This document shows positions 16,833 through 26,100 of a stretch of 64,000 bases of DNA, one piece after another (within the stretch, counting starts at the first letter, position 1; each line of letters begins with the position of its first letter). The translations under genes and the position numbers were made by a program. Below the pieces are notes generated by a model. That model was given only the letters and a program-made list of their open reading frames with translations, was not told where the DNA came from and made no database searches. Source of the DNA: JAWSVE01 sp033852115 (GTDB taxonomy: Bacteria > Pseudomonadota > Gammaproteobacteria > Pseudomonadales > Cellvibrionaceae). The DNA is taken from positions 186,001-250,000 of the forward strand of contig JAWSVE010000001.1 in assembly GCA_033852115.1 (NCBI GenBank), read 5' to 3'.

Positions 16833-17019
16833 TTAATTTCTCCTTTTTTTCATCACAGTTGAAACTCTTTGGTTCACAAAAAAATGTTTGAAGGATTGAT
16901 TCCTAATAATTAAGAGGGACCGTTGTCGATGTAGGGCGCATACTTGTGAAACACGTCGAGCTTGAGTTGGTGGAATTTAGGGGGACTCATCCACAGAAAA
17001 CCACAAACGACAGACGGAC

Positions 17020-17394
17020 TTACCCAGAGTTTAAGAAAAAATGGGGGGGGCGAATTAATAGCCGTTTGTGTGCGGCTAACGTATCTCGAGAAAGAAACAG
17101 GTTGGCTGGGTCGGTAGGATCGAAAAGGAAAGAGAAAGAGAACGCAGCGGGTACTACAAACGCGCCACATTGGCAGAGGCTCACGTCACCATTAACACAT
17201 GGATCGGCGTTGTGAGCAGTGATATTTCTTAGCGTTTCAGGCTGGCCACGACTTGTATGATGTACATTCTGTGCAACATACTGGTGTTCCAGTGAATATC
17301 CGTGCTTCGCCGCAGTTTTGGATAGGAGCGAGAGTGTGGGCTGAAACAACAGCACCCATGCTAATAGTATTGCTTTACCTCGAGTCAATTTCAT
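17020..17394 (-). CDS. Small CopL/DUF2946-like periplasmic protein, divergent
   Basis: 124 aa. N-terminal signal-like segment (KAILLAWVLLFQPTLS), a middle part with two cysteines (PCVNGDVSLCQCG has three) and a C-terminal 'LLIRPPHF' that recalls the 'SLFRPP' ending of CopL/DUF2946 proteins. The gene at 29,941-30,345 has the same overall plan with a clearer motif. The His/Cys-poor middle part and lack of neighbours on one side leave room that this one is decayed. Confidence is moderate. Confidence 0.5.
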   Translation of the reverse strand: MKLTRGKAILLAWVLLFQPTLSLLSKTAAKHGYSLEHQYVAQNVHHTSRGQPETLRNITAHNADPCVNGDVSLCQCGAFVVPAAFSFSFLFDPTDPANLFLSRDTLAAHKRLLIRPPHFFLNSG

Positions 17395-17533
17395 TGATTA
17401 CTCTAACTCATCACAATTTGGCAGTGCCGTCAGGTCAAGCTCAAAAATCAGCGTGTTTCAATACAAAACACCTTTTGTAAAAAAGCAGAAAAGTAGTGCA
17501 CCACTAAACTACCACTCTGTTCACGCTTACTTA

Positions 17534-17926
17534 CTAAATAACCTCGTCTAATTGATCCAACGTTTTCTTAGTCGCTTTAAGCGCCTTACCCAACTCTTTG
17601 AAATAATCGACTTCACCTTCTTTTTTAATACAATTTTTTGCGCGAGTTCCTGATAGCTCATTCCTTAATAGCAATAGTGTTGACCTTATTCCTCTTACTT
17701 GTTGAGAAAGGTGTTTCTTTTTTTTATTTAGGTCGGAGGTTAATTCAAATTCAGCATGATGCGATTTGATCTGGGTCGATAGATTTTTCAATTCCCGATT
17801 TTGATCAAGACCACTATGTGGGTAAGCGGTATTGCTAGAAACACCAATAATCAACACACCAAAGAGTGCAAGGCGCAATGCAGAATTGCAGTAACTATCA
17901 ATACTTGTTTTCAATGATTTCTCCAT
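17534..17926 (-). CDS. Secreted helical protein of unknown function
   Basis: About 130 aa from the ATG at 17,926 (further ATGs at 17,929 and 17,944 are possible). A hydrophobic N-terminal segment (LRLALFGVLIIGVSS) is probably a signal peptide; the rest is a helical hairpin of charged heptads (KKKKHLSQQVRGIRSTLLLLRNELS). It has one mature Cys. It overlaps the acetyltransferase gene end by 29 bases and is the last gene of that minus-strand run. I do not recognise a family. Confidence 0.5.
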   Translation of the reverse strand: MEKSLKTSIDSYCNSALRLALFGVLIIGVSSNTAYPHSGLDQNRELKNLSTQIKSHHAEFELTSDLNKKKKHLSQQVRGIRSTLLLLRNELSGTRAKNCIKKEGEVDYFKELGKALKATKKTLDQLDEVI

Positions 17927-18458
17927 CATTACCTGATCGCTCACTATACTTAGATGTCAATAATTTTTGAGTGTGTACGCACACGAGTTCAACACCGAAT
18001 TTTTTATAAAGATTTCTCAACACATTATTTTCTATCGGCCTAGAAATCGTCATCAAGCTTACGCCTTGCCTCGATAAGCGCGTGCTAGCCAGTGATAGGA
18101 GTTTGGTGGCAACGCCTTTTCTTCGAAATATTCCTATGACGTACACGGAAACTATTTCGGCCATATTGATCTCTTGCCCATAATAAACATCATGCTTAAC
18201 CTGAGTCGCTATAAACCCAACTTTATGGTTTCCACTGTAGGCTGCGATAACATCTATACCAGAAGTCGTTGCCCAGAAATCGAGCACAGCGCTCACGGTA
18301 TTCTTGTCTCTTGAAAAGCGCATTAAAAATTCTGCATGCGCAAAAAGATACCGCTCTTCATCAAGCTGGGCATTCAATAACGGGGATAAGGCTCGCATTT
18401 GTTCAATCTTTTCAACCGTTTCATACCTTGCAATCCCGGTCTCATCAATGATGCTCAT
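17898..18458 (-). CDS. GNAT-family N-acetyltransferase
   Basis: 186 aa. A GNAT fold is suggested by 'MAEIVSVYVIGIFRRKGVATKLLSLA', where 'RRKGVATKL' is the acetyl-CoA loop (Q/RxxGxG/A), followed by 'NNVLRNLYKKFGVEL'. The substrate is unknown. The first 14 bases overlap the end of the cytochrome gene upstream, so it belongs to that operon. An acetyltransferase in a copper cluster is uncommon and may be a passenger. Confidence 0.72.
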   Translation of the reverse strand: MSIIDETGIARYETVEKIEQMRALSPLLNAQLDEERYLFAHAEFLMRFSRDKNTVSAVLDFWATTSGIDVIAAYSGNHKVGFIATQVKHDVYYGQEINMAEIVSVYVIGIFRRKGVATKLLSLASTRLSRQGVSLMTISRPIENNVLRNLYKKFGVELVCVHTQKLLTSKYSERSGNDGEIIENKY

Positions 18459-18990
18459 GCTGGCCTTCGCCTCGCGCGGTTAGGATCTGATATTGCTCTG
18501 AGTCCAGCTCTGGTAATCGCTGCAAAAAGGCCACCATCGCCCAGATACGCTCATCACTATGCGTCGGTCCCCACGCAGGCATACCTGAAGCCTTAACTCC
18601 ATGCTTAATGATCCAAAATTGGCGCCTAGCTTGCCCCTCTACAGACGGGGCGTCGTATGTATGGCCCGTGTGTATTACACTTAAATTTGGCGGCTTAGGG
18701 TACAGTCCAACGCTCAAATCAGATTCCACCTTTCCTGGCTTTAAGTGACAAGAGGCACACATATCGTTGTAGTCCGCCCCACCGCGTAATAACCAATCCG
18801 GGCTTTCTAGATTTGGCACTTCAATATCTTGAGATGCGCGCGAAATCGAACGTTCACGAACAAACTCAAGTAGACCGTAGGTCAGCGTGGTGTGAGGTAC
18901 ATCTGCCCCGATGGGATACAGGCCTAAAACCACGTAGCCTACCCCACCAAAACCGAATGAAAATATCACCGCAAATAAAACGCGTTTCAC
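18445..18990 (-). CDS. Membrane-anchored monohaem cytochrome c
   Basis: 181 aa from the GTG at 18,990, preferred because AGGAG lies 10 bases upstream and the product then starts MKRVLFAVIF; the frame is open to another GTG at 19,014. One N-terminal membrane segment, then a cytochrome c domain with CASCH and a distal methionine in 'ASGMPAWGPTHSDERIWAMVAFLQ', the usual class I pattern. It ends in a His tail (QHEHH). It lies between a His/Met-rich small protein and the GNAT gene, all on the minus strand. Confidence 0.82.
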   Translation of the reverse strand: MKRVLFAVIFSFGFGGVGYVVLGLYPIGADVPHTTLTYGLLEFVRERSISRASQDIEVPNLESPDWLLRGGADYNDMCASCHLKPGKVESDLSVGLYPKPPNLSVIHTGHTYDAPSVEGQARRQFWIIKHGVKASGMPAWGPTHSDERIWAMVAFLQRLPELDSEQYQILTARGEGQHEHH

Positions 18991-19020
18991 AAGAGTTGAG
19001 CTCCTAGTTACCACGAATAA

Positions 19021-19302
19021 TTAATGATTGTGCGAATCCTCTTTTTTATGATTCGCTGACTGTTGGTGTGACGCCTCCATTTCTTTTTTCGGCTGATTGG
19101 CGTGTGTTTTCATGCACTTTTTCATCATGGCCTGCATCACGGGGTCACCCTTTTTCATTTTGCTATGATCCATGGCGCTCATCGCTTCACACCTGGGAGA
19201 CTCGGCAGTTTTTCCATGCTCAGTCTCTTCGTGAGCCAGCACAAAAGTTGGCAAAATGATCAGTGCGCCATAAGCGGCAACATGAGTAATAGTTTTATAC
19301 AT
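19021..19302 (-). CDS. His/Met-rich periplasmic protein
   Basis: 93 aa from ATG 19,302 (start MYKTITH); the frame is open 15 codons further but that part has no signal character. A signal peptide ends near VLA (about 20). The mature protein has Met-Lys-rich stretches (MKKGDPVMQAMMKKCMKTH) and a His tail (HKKEDSHNH). A metal buffer of the copper system is likely. It shares the intergenic region with the two-component regulator gene transcribed the other way, where a TTAC-N6-GTAA box lies. Confidence 0.65.
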   Translation of the reverse strand: MYKTITHVAAYGALIILPTFVLAHEETEHGKTAESPRCEAMSAMDHSKMKKGDPVMQAMMKKCMKTHANQPKKEMEASHQQSANHKKEDSHNH

Positions 19303-19448
19303 AACAACAGCCTTTCTCTGCGCATGATTGGATTTACTGCTCCCCACCTCAATTCCGATCCTACACTCAGTAGAATGGATGGTTATCTGGGGGCCTTATT
19401 CATCGTTTATAATTTAGCTCACTCCCCCCAACAAACCGATTACGACTG

Positions 19449-19466
19449 CATTACAATTTGGTAATG
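19449..19466 (+). promoter_or_regulatory. CopR/CzcR-like box (CATTAC-N6-GTAATG)
   Basis: CATTAC (19,449-19,454), six bases, GTAATG (19,461-19,466): a perfect inverted repeat that fits the TTAC-N6-GTAA boxes of CopR/CzcR/IrlR-type regulators. It sits 65 bases upstream of the response regulator gene and between it and the divergent His/Met-rich gene, so it may serve both. A second such box is at 22,695-22,708. Confidence 0.65.
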
Positions 19467-19530
19467 TCACTCGCGAGGATGGAGAGGACAGCGTACCCTT
19501 GAATTTCTTTAGGCAGCGCTAGATAAACCT

Positions 19531-20211
19531 ATGAAAATACTTGTAGTAGAAGATGAGCCAAAGATCGGCCAATACGTACAAAAGGGGCTCTCAGAATCCG
19601 GATACAATGTCCATTGGTGTGATAACGGGCTAGATGGGCACCACATCGCGAAAACCGAAGCCTTCGACATCATCATTCTGGATGTTATGCTGCCGGATAT
19701 TGATGGGTTTCGTTTGGTGACTGCTCTCCGGGAAGCCGCTATTACAACGCCTGTACTCTTCCTTACAGCCAGAGACAGTATCGATGACCGTGTGAAGGGC
19801 CTCGAGCTTGGCGGTGACGATTACCTCATTAAACCTTTTGCTTTTCCCGAACTCCTAGCCCGTGTAAAAACTCTATTACGCCGGGGAACAGCTGCCCCGC
19901 TGTCAGAGACCATTGACATTGATGACATGCATATCGACCTAAAAAAGCGGCGAGTGCATCGTGCTGGTCAGCGTATTGCTTTAAGCGCAAAGGAGTTTTC
20001 ATTGTTGGAATTTCTCGCCAGTCGGCGTGGCGAAGTGCTGACTAGAGCTCTGATTGCATCCCACGTTTGGGATATAAACTTTGACAGTGATACCAATGTA
20101 ATCGATGTTGCTATACGACGCTTGCGCGCTAAAATTGACGACCCCGCATCAACAAAACTGATTCACACGGTACGTGGCATGGGGTATACCTTAGATGTTC
20201 TTAATGATTAA
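19531..20211 (+). CDS. cusR: OmpR-family response regulator (CusR/CopR-like)
   Basis: 226 aa. Receiver domain with the acidic pocket ED at 7-8, phospho-acceptor Asp51 (ILDVMLP) and Lys in 'LIKPF', then a winged-helix DNA-binding domain (SAKEFSLLEFLASRRGEVLTR...IDVAIRRLRAKID). This is the heavy-metal response regulator branch. Its reading frame overlaps that of the sensor kinase by 17 bases. A TTAC-N6-GTAA box upstream suggests autoregulation. Copper/silver as signal is inferred from CusCBA and the neighbours. Confidence 0.9.
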   Translation: MKILVVEDEPKIGQYVQKGLSESGYNVHWCDNGLDGHHIAKTEAFDIIILDVMLPDIDGFRLVTALREAAITTPVLFLTARDSIDDRVKGLELGGDDYLIKPFAFPELLARVKTLLRRGTAAPLSETIDIDDMHIDLKKRRVHRAGQRIALSAKEFSLLEFLASRRGEVLTRALIASHVWDINFDSDTNVIDVAIRRLRAKIDDPASTKLIHTVRGMGYTLDVLND

Positions 20212-21613
20212 TCAGCTGCCGCGTTCTATTACGTTTCGTACGGCGTCATCCGTTGGTGGCATCGTATTGGTCTGCTTCTTGTTATTGGGGTTTATAGTTG
20301 AATATTCCGTTAAACGCCATTTTATCGAACAGGATACTGACGAGCTACAAGTGGTCCTCATGGCGATTGATGATACGCTGGAATTGAAAAACGCTGACAT
20401 TCCTACTCTGAGTACTCATTTAGAATCAAGTGTTGCCGGCCATCATGGCATCCATTTTGGTGTATATATATACCCAGATCATCTTGTATATAGCAACCAC
20501 AAGACTCTCACAGAATATGCGTTAACCATTGGTACAAGCTATCAAGATTTGAGCTCCAACACCCTGTCTAATGCCGTATTTATGGGGCATGAGTACCGCC
20601 TTACGCGTTTATCTCGTCAGGTAAATAATCGAAGCTACGTCATAATTCTCGGCGCCTCGCTCGACTTTCACAATCATTTTATAAAAGATTTTCGACAAGC
20701 ACTGTGGCTCATCATCTTTGTCTTGTGTAACGTCAGCGCTGTGGCTATCTTCTATTTTACACGGCTCGGACTTAGCCCAATTCACCGTATTTCGGAAGAC
20801 ATCCGCAACATCGGCGCCAGTGAGTTAGACCAGCGTTTGCAGATAAAAAACACGCCAGTCGAGCTAAAAGAACTTGTTTGTGCGTTTAATGCGATGCTGA
20901 CAAAAGTCGAAAAAGGCTACGATACGCTCAACAATTTTTCAGCCGATCTTGCCCATGAGTTTCGTACCCCCCTAGCCAATCTCAGCGTGCAAACACAAGT
21001 TGCGCTAACCAAAACACGAACGAATGACGAGTATAAAGAAACACTATACTCCTGCCTTGAAGAGTATGAGCGTTTAACAGGAATGGTCAACGACATGCTG
21101 TGGCTGGCAAAGACAGATAACATGCAATTTGATATTGTCCGAGAGCCTATTGCTTTCGATTTCGAGGTTCTTTCCATTATCGACTACTTTAGTGATCTTA
21201 TTGATGAAAAGATGATTAAATTAAGTGTTTCGTTGGATCCGGTGAGTATCAATGGGGAGAAAAACATGGTTCGACGCGCCCTTAACAATATGGTATCGAA
21301 CGCTATTCGGCATACGCCGGAAGAAGGAGCCGTTACGATTCGGCTTAAATCTAATATTCAACATTGCAGTGACAAACCATGCGCAATGCTGTCCATAAGC
21401 AATACGGGAGATACAATTCCGAAGAGTGAAATCAACAGAATTTTTGACCGTTTTTATCAAGCAAAGGGTGGCCGAAACTCAGGCAGCAGTGGCTTGGGAC
21501 TCGCCATTGTGAAAGCTATTATAGATCTACACAAAGGTACTATACGTTGCACCAGTGAAAGAGGGGTAACAGAATTTGCCATCCAGTTTCCGGTTGTAAC
21601 CAGCCCCAAGTGA
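20195..21613 (+). CDS. cusS: Heavy-metal sensor histidine kinase (CusS-like)
   Basis: 472 aa. N-terminal membrane segment (about 20-40), a periplasmic sensing region of about 130 residues, second membrane segment (about 168-190), HAMP region, then the H-box 'SADLAHEFRTPLANL' with the phospho-acceptor His, and the ATPase domain (N box 'NMVSNAIRHT', G box 'SGLGLAIVKAI'). ATG at 20,195; a second ATG at 20,204 is possible. It overlaps the regulator gene. The sensing loop has few Met or His residues, so metal identity is inferred from context. Confidence 0.9.
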   Translation: MFLMINQLPRSITFRTASSVGGIVLVCFLLLGFIVEYSVKRHFIEQDTDELQVVLMAIDDTLELKNADIPTLSTHLESSVAGHHGIHFGVYIYPDHLVYSNHKTLTEYALTIGTSYQDLSSNTLSNAVFMGHEYRLTRLSRQVNNRSYVIILGASLDFHNHFIKDFRQALWLIIFVLCNVSAVAIFYFTRLGLSPIHRISEDIRNIGASELDQRLQIKNTPVELKELVCAFNAMLTKVEKGYDTLNNFSADLAHEFRTPLANLSVQTQVALTKTRTNDEYKETLYSCLEEYERLTGMVNDMLWLAKTDNMQFDIVREPIAFDFEVLSIIDYFSDLIDEKMIKLSVSLDPVSINGEKNMVRRALNNMVSNAIRHTPEEGAVTIRLKSNIQHCSDKPCAMLSISNTGDTIPKSEINRIFDRFYQAKGGRNSGSSGLGLAIVKAIIDLHKGTIRCTSERGVTEFAIQFPVVTSPK

Positions 21614-21625
21614 CGCCCAAATAAC

Positions 21626-21646
21626 CGATACCAATAGGTATCGTTT
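21626..21646 (+). terminator. Intrinsic terminator after the sensor kinase
   Basis: CGATACC (21,626-21,632), loop AATA, GGTATCG (21,637-21,643), followed by TTT. It separates the kinase from the converging formyltransferase-like gene. Confidence 0.55.
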
Positions 21647-21710
21647 CCTACCATTAAACCATTAAGCCGTTATACGTAAACCAACGATGGATCAATACTC
21701 ATTAAGATAA

Positions 21711-22577
21711 TCAATGGCCAATTGATAAACCAAGATTCCGCACTTCAGTAACGTCAAGCGTCCGAAGAATATTCTTTTTAGCCAAAAACGCGAGCCCCTC
21801 TTTAGTCGCGATAGTGAAAGCATAACGGTCTTCGCTTAATGGTTTTCCCGCCGGGAAACGATGAGAAAAAATGCTAAGTTCAAGATCATTAATGAGTAAA
21901 TACGTATCGCCCACCATTGTAATCACACCCCATCGACCAAACGCTTTTGTGATGGTTCTGATTTTATCTTGAGTCATATCCCAATCGATTAATCGCTCAG
22001 CTATTGTAGCCGGTGGCCAATTAACGCCTAACTCCTGACTAATTGCTTTTTCATAAAGTTCGGAAAAATTCTCTAGCAACTCAGGAAGAGCCCAAGCCAC
22101 CTCAATCTGGACCTTCGCCATGTACAATTCCCAACCATCCTGTTCTTCTAACAGAATTGACCTTTGGCATAAGATATCACCCGCATCAAAGGTACCATTC
22201 AACTTGTGGAAAGTAACACCTGCACCCTCTCTGTATTTGAGCGTTACCCAAGCAGCCGCATCTGGCCCTCTCCCTAATGGCAACATCGTTGGATGAATAT
22301 TCAGTGACATGACAGCATCATAATCAAATTGGATTTTCCATCCGTAACCAGCAGAAAATACACAATCAATTTTCTCTTCACAAATGATTTTATCTACAAA
22401 CCCAGCCTCTACCTTATCGAATCTTATGGGAATGTTTTCAGCATTCGCCAGTGCAAGTAACTTGTCTCCATACCCTTCTTCTGCGCAAACGAATACATAC
22501 GCTATTTCATGTCCGAATTTTCGCAGCATATAAAAGCAATTAATAAAAAAGTCATCCCCAAAATATGCTATTTTCAC
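21711..22577 (-). CDS. Formyltransferase-like protein (Fmt N-domain family)
   Basis: 288 aa from a GTG at 22,577 preceded by GGGCGGA; the open frame extends to 22,655 but the added residues look unstructured. A formyl-transfer N-terminal fold is suggested by 'KIAYFGDDFFINCFYMLRKFG', 'DCVFSAGYGWKI' and 'SLNIHPTMLPLGRGPDAAAW', the last matching the HPSxLPxxRGxxP loop of methionyl-tRNA and sugar-nucleotide formyltransferases. The active-site Asp is probably in 'GTFDAGDIL'. The C-terminal Fmt domain is not clear. It is not the housekeeping fmt. A copper-type TTAC-N6-GTAA box lies about 120 bases upstream. Confidence 0.7.
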   Translation of the reverse strand: MKIAYFGDDFFINCFYMLRKFGHEIAYVFVCAEEGYGDKLLALANAENIPIRFDKVEAGFVDKIICEEKIDCVFSAGYGWKIQFDYDAVMSLNIHPTMLPLGRGPDAAAWVTLKYREGAGVTFHKLNGTFDAGDILCQRSILLEEQDGWELYMAKVQIEVAWALPELLENFSELYEKAISQELGVNWPPATIAERLIDWDMTQDKIRTITKAFGRWGVITMVGDTYLLINDLELSIFSHRFPAGKPLSEDRYAFTIATKEGLAFLAKKNILRTLDVTEVRNLGLSIGH

Positions 22578-22694
22578 TAGTCCGCCCTTACCCTTGTATT
22601 GTTTACTGTCGCCCCTCATCGTCTCGAGTGAGTTTAGAAGAGCACTGTAAATCAACAGTAGATAGCGGCAACCAACACAAACATGACACCCTCA

Positions 22695-22708
22695 TTACAA
22701 TTATGTAA
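22695..22708 (-). promoter_or_regulatory. Second CopR-like box (TTAC-N6-GTAA)
   Basis: TTAC (22,695-22,698), six bases, GTAA (22,705-22,708). It lies between the cus operon terminator and the formyltransferase-like gene, and so is placed to control the latter. Together with the box at 19,449-19,466 it suggests one regulon under the local two-component system. Confidence 0.5.
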
Positions 22709-22724
22709 GCCACTCAACTAAATG

Positions 22725-22758
22725 AAAACAATGGGCGCCCAGTATGAGGCACCCATTG
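22725..22758 (-). terminator. Intrinsic terminator of the cus operon
   Basis: On the minus strand an 11-base stem (CAATGGGTGCC with GGCGCCCATTG, one G-U pair) is followed by TTTTC. It lies just after the lipoprotein gene that ends the cus transcript. Confidence 0.75.
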
Positions 22759-22771
22759 CTTAAGTTTCGTG

Positions 22772-23122
22772 TTATTTAGCTCGCTCAGCAATATCGTGAA
22801 CTTTGATATCTCCTTTGATCACTTTAGCGATCGCATAGTGTTCATCAACGATGCTTACGATTTCAACATGACCAACATCAATAAGTTCGTAGTCAGACTC
22901 TCCCTCTTCAACAACAGCTGTACGGAAAGTAGAGCGTACAACACGGAATTCATCGTTCACTTTAGCCCCTTCACGACTGCCAATACATAGCGTAACTTCA
23001 CCGTCATTCACCTTAACAACCTTCCCCTTCATTAACACTTTGTGATAGGCGGAGGAAGAGCAAGCGCCAAGAATTAAAACAAAGGCCAACAAGACACCGA
23101 TCTTAATAATTTGAGTTTTCAT
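22772..23122 (-). CDS. Small lipoprotein at the end of the cus operon
   Basis: 116 aa. Lipoprotein signal (ILGACSSS, lipid Cys about 20) and a single beta-rich domain of about 90 residues: 'GKVVKVNDGEVTLCIGSREGAKVNDEFRVVRS' then 'VGHVEIVSIVDEHYAIAKVIKGDIKVHDIAE'. It shares its plan, including the LCIG cysteine, with the island lipoprotein at 7,325-7,672. It starts 65 bases after cusA and is followed by a strong terminator, so it is probably the last gene of the copL-DUF411-cusCBA transcript. Function unknown. Confidence 0.78.
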   Translation of the reverse strand: MKTQIIKIGVLLAFVLILGACSSSAYHKVLMKGKVVKVNDGEVTLCIGSREGAKVNDEFRVVRSTFRTAVVEEGESDYELIDVGHVEIVSIVDEHYAIAKVIKGDIKVHDIAERAK

Positions 23123-23187
23123 AGTAGCTTTACCTTTTTAACGTTTAAAAAATGCCGACATAGCCAATCAGGTGCCGGCATGCGAGA

Positions 23188-26100
23188 TTAGGAAACACGC
23201 TTCTTCCATAAGAAATATACGGCTGGCAATACCAACAGTGTTAAAAACACCGCACTGATCATTCCGCCAACCATCGGCGCGGCAATCCGGCTCATCACTT
23301 CGGAACCTGTGCCTGAACCGTATAAAATCGGAAGCAGACCGACGGTCACAGCCGCGGCCGTCATCATGACTGGCCGAACACGAAGACCCGCCCCATCGAT
23401 AACCGCTTGTCGAAGTGCTTCAGGTGACAAAACGTCTCCCTCAGCATCGGCCTTTGCTCGGTTCCATGCTTGATTCAGGTACACCAACATGATCACGCTT
23501 ATTTCGACGGCGACACCGGCGAGGGCAATAAACCCCACGCCAACGGCGATAGAGAAATTAAAGCTTTCAAAATACATCAGCCAAATACTGCCAATCAGGG
23601 CGAATGGCAATGTCCCCATCAAAATAGCCACTTCAATAAAGCTTCGGAAGTTCAAAAACAGCAATATGGCGATAATGGCCAACGTTAACGGAATGACGTA
23701 AGTCAGTTTTGCTTTGGCACGCTCCATGTATTCATACTGTCCTGACCATCCCACCGAATAGCCTGCGGGTAATTCGAGCTGCTCCGCAACTACCTGCTGA
23801 GCGTTCACAACATAAGTGCCGACGTCAATGCCATCGATATCCACAAAGGTCCAACCATTTATGCGGGCGTTCTCACTTTTTATACCTGGAGGTCCATCTT
23901 CTATCCTTACATCCGCGACATCACCAAGGGCTATCCGCTCACCTCTGGGCGTAACAATCGGCAGTAACGCAAGTTGTTGGGGCGAATCTCGATACGACTG
24001 AGGATACCGAATATTAACAGGGTAACGTTCAAGTCCTTCCACGGTTTGCGTGACGTTCATGCCACCAATCGCCGACGCAATGACCTGTTGAACATCCGCA
24101 ATATTCAACCCAAAGCGCGCAGCTTTAGCCCGGTTAATATCTACGTTGAGATAGCGCCCGCCCGCTACGCGCTCTGAGTAAACCGATGCCGTACCGGGCA
24201 CATCTTTCAAAATTACCTCCAACTGCTTTCCGATGTCCTGTATCACAGTTAAATCCGGTCCCGCGATTTTTATGCCCACCGGCGTTTTAATGCCCGTGGC
24301 TAACATATCGATGCGCGTTTTAATGGGCATCACCCAAGCATTTGTGACACCTGGAAGTTTAACCAAGGCATCAAATTCTTTTTTTAGCGTTTCCGTGGTG
24401 ACACCTTCTCGCCACTCGCTTTGTGGTTTTAATTGAATGAAGGTTTCTATCATGGTGAGCGGTGCGGGGTCGGTCGCAGAATCCGCTCGCCCGATCTTGC
24501 CGAACACTGTTTTTACTTCGGGCACACTGGCAATCAGCTTATCGGTTTGCTGCAGTAACTCTCGAGCTTTACCGATTGATATCCCTGGATACGTGGTTGG
24601 CATATACATCAAGTCACCTTCATCCAATGGCGGAATAAACTCACTGCCGATTTTCCCTAAGGGCCACATGACAGTCGATAGTAGCAACAGTGCGATCACC
24701 AGCGTCATTTTTGGAAACGCCAGCACTTTTTTCAGCACGGGCATGTACGTCGCCGTTAAAAAACGATTGATGGGATTTTTGTGTTCCGGCAGAACACGAC
24801 CGCGAATAAAATACCCCATTAGTATCGGCACCAAGGTGATTGCCAGTGCCGCGGACGCGGCCATTGCATAGGTCTTGGTATAGGCAAGTGGGCTAAACAT
24901 CCGTCCCTCTTGAGCCTCTAAAGTAAATACAGGAACGAAACTCACTGTAATAATCAGCAAACTAAAAAACAGCGCTGGCCCAACCTCAGAGGCCGACTCC
25001 GCGACAACCTGCCAACGATTCTCTTTGGTCAATGGCGTCTTTTCCATGTGTTTATGCATGTTTTCAATCATGACAATTGCTCCATCAATCATGGCGCCAA
25101 TGGCAATCGCGATCCCTCCGAGAGACATGATATTGGCGTTAATACCTTGAGCATGCATGATGATAAACGCCGTCAGAATACCCACCGGCAAACTGAATAT
25201 TGCCACTAGGGATGAGCGAATATGAAAAAGGAAGGCCATACACACGAGCGCAACAACTACAAACTCTTCAAGCAGTTTGTGCCACAGATTTTCAACCGCG
25301 CGCTCAATCAGGCCAGATCGATCGTAAACAGTGACAACCTCCACGCCTTCAGGTAAGCCCTGTTTCAATTGCTCAAGCTTAGCTTTGACACCATCGATGG
25401 TGGTTTGGGCGTTTTCACCAAAGCGCATAACCACAACACCACCCACCGTTTCACCTTCGCCATTGAGCTCGGCAATCCCTCTGCGCATTTGCGGTCCGAG
25501 ACCAATATCCGCAACGTCCTTCAGAAGCAATGGCGTCCCATTTTCGTTCACGCCCAAGGGGATATTGGCCAAATCATCTTCACTTTGTAAATAACCTGAG
25601 GCTCGTACCATGTACTCAGCTTCAGCCATTTCAACGACTGATGCACCGACCTCTTGATTTGCTCGCTTAATAGCCATCTGGATATGGGACAAGGGAATAT
25701 CAAAAGCCCGCAATTTTTCAGGGTTTACAGTCACTTGGTATTGCTTGACCATGCCTCCAACTGCTGCGACTTCAGAAACACCTGGAACCGTCTGAAGTTC
25801 GTATTTCAAGAACCAATCCTGCAAACTTCGGAGCTGGCTTAGGTCGTGTTTTCCCGTTCGATCAATGAGCGAGTAGATGTAGACCCAACCCACGCCGGTA
25901 GCATCGGGGCCTAATTGAGGTTTCGCCGCTGAGGGTAACGAAGGCGCCACCTGACTCAGATACTCCAAGACGCGGCTTCTCGCCCAGTAGAGATCCGTTT
26001 GCTCATCAAAAATGATGTACACGTACGAATCACCAAAAAATGAGTAGCCGCGTACGGTGACTGCACCAGGCACTGACAGCATCGCGGTGGTAAGTGGATA

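Noticed and set aside
16946..17215. Plus-strand open frame of 89 codons
   Set aside because: It overlaps the CopL-like gene on the other strand, has a low-complexity content and no ribosome-binding site.
21711..22577. Housekeeping methionyl-tRNA formyltransferase
   Set aside because: The C-terminal tRNA-binding domain is not recognisable, the HPS-type loop is altered and the gene lies in a copper cluster without def or rsmB.
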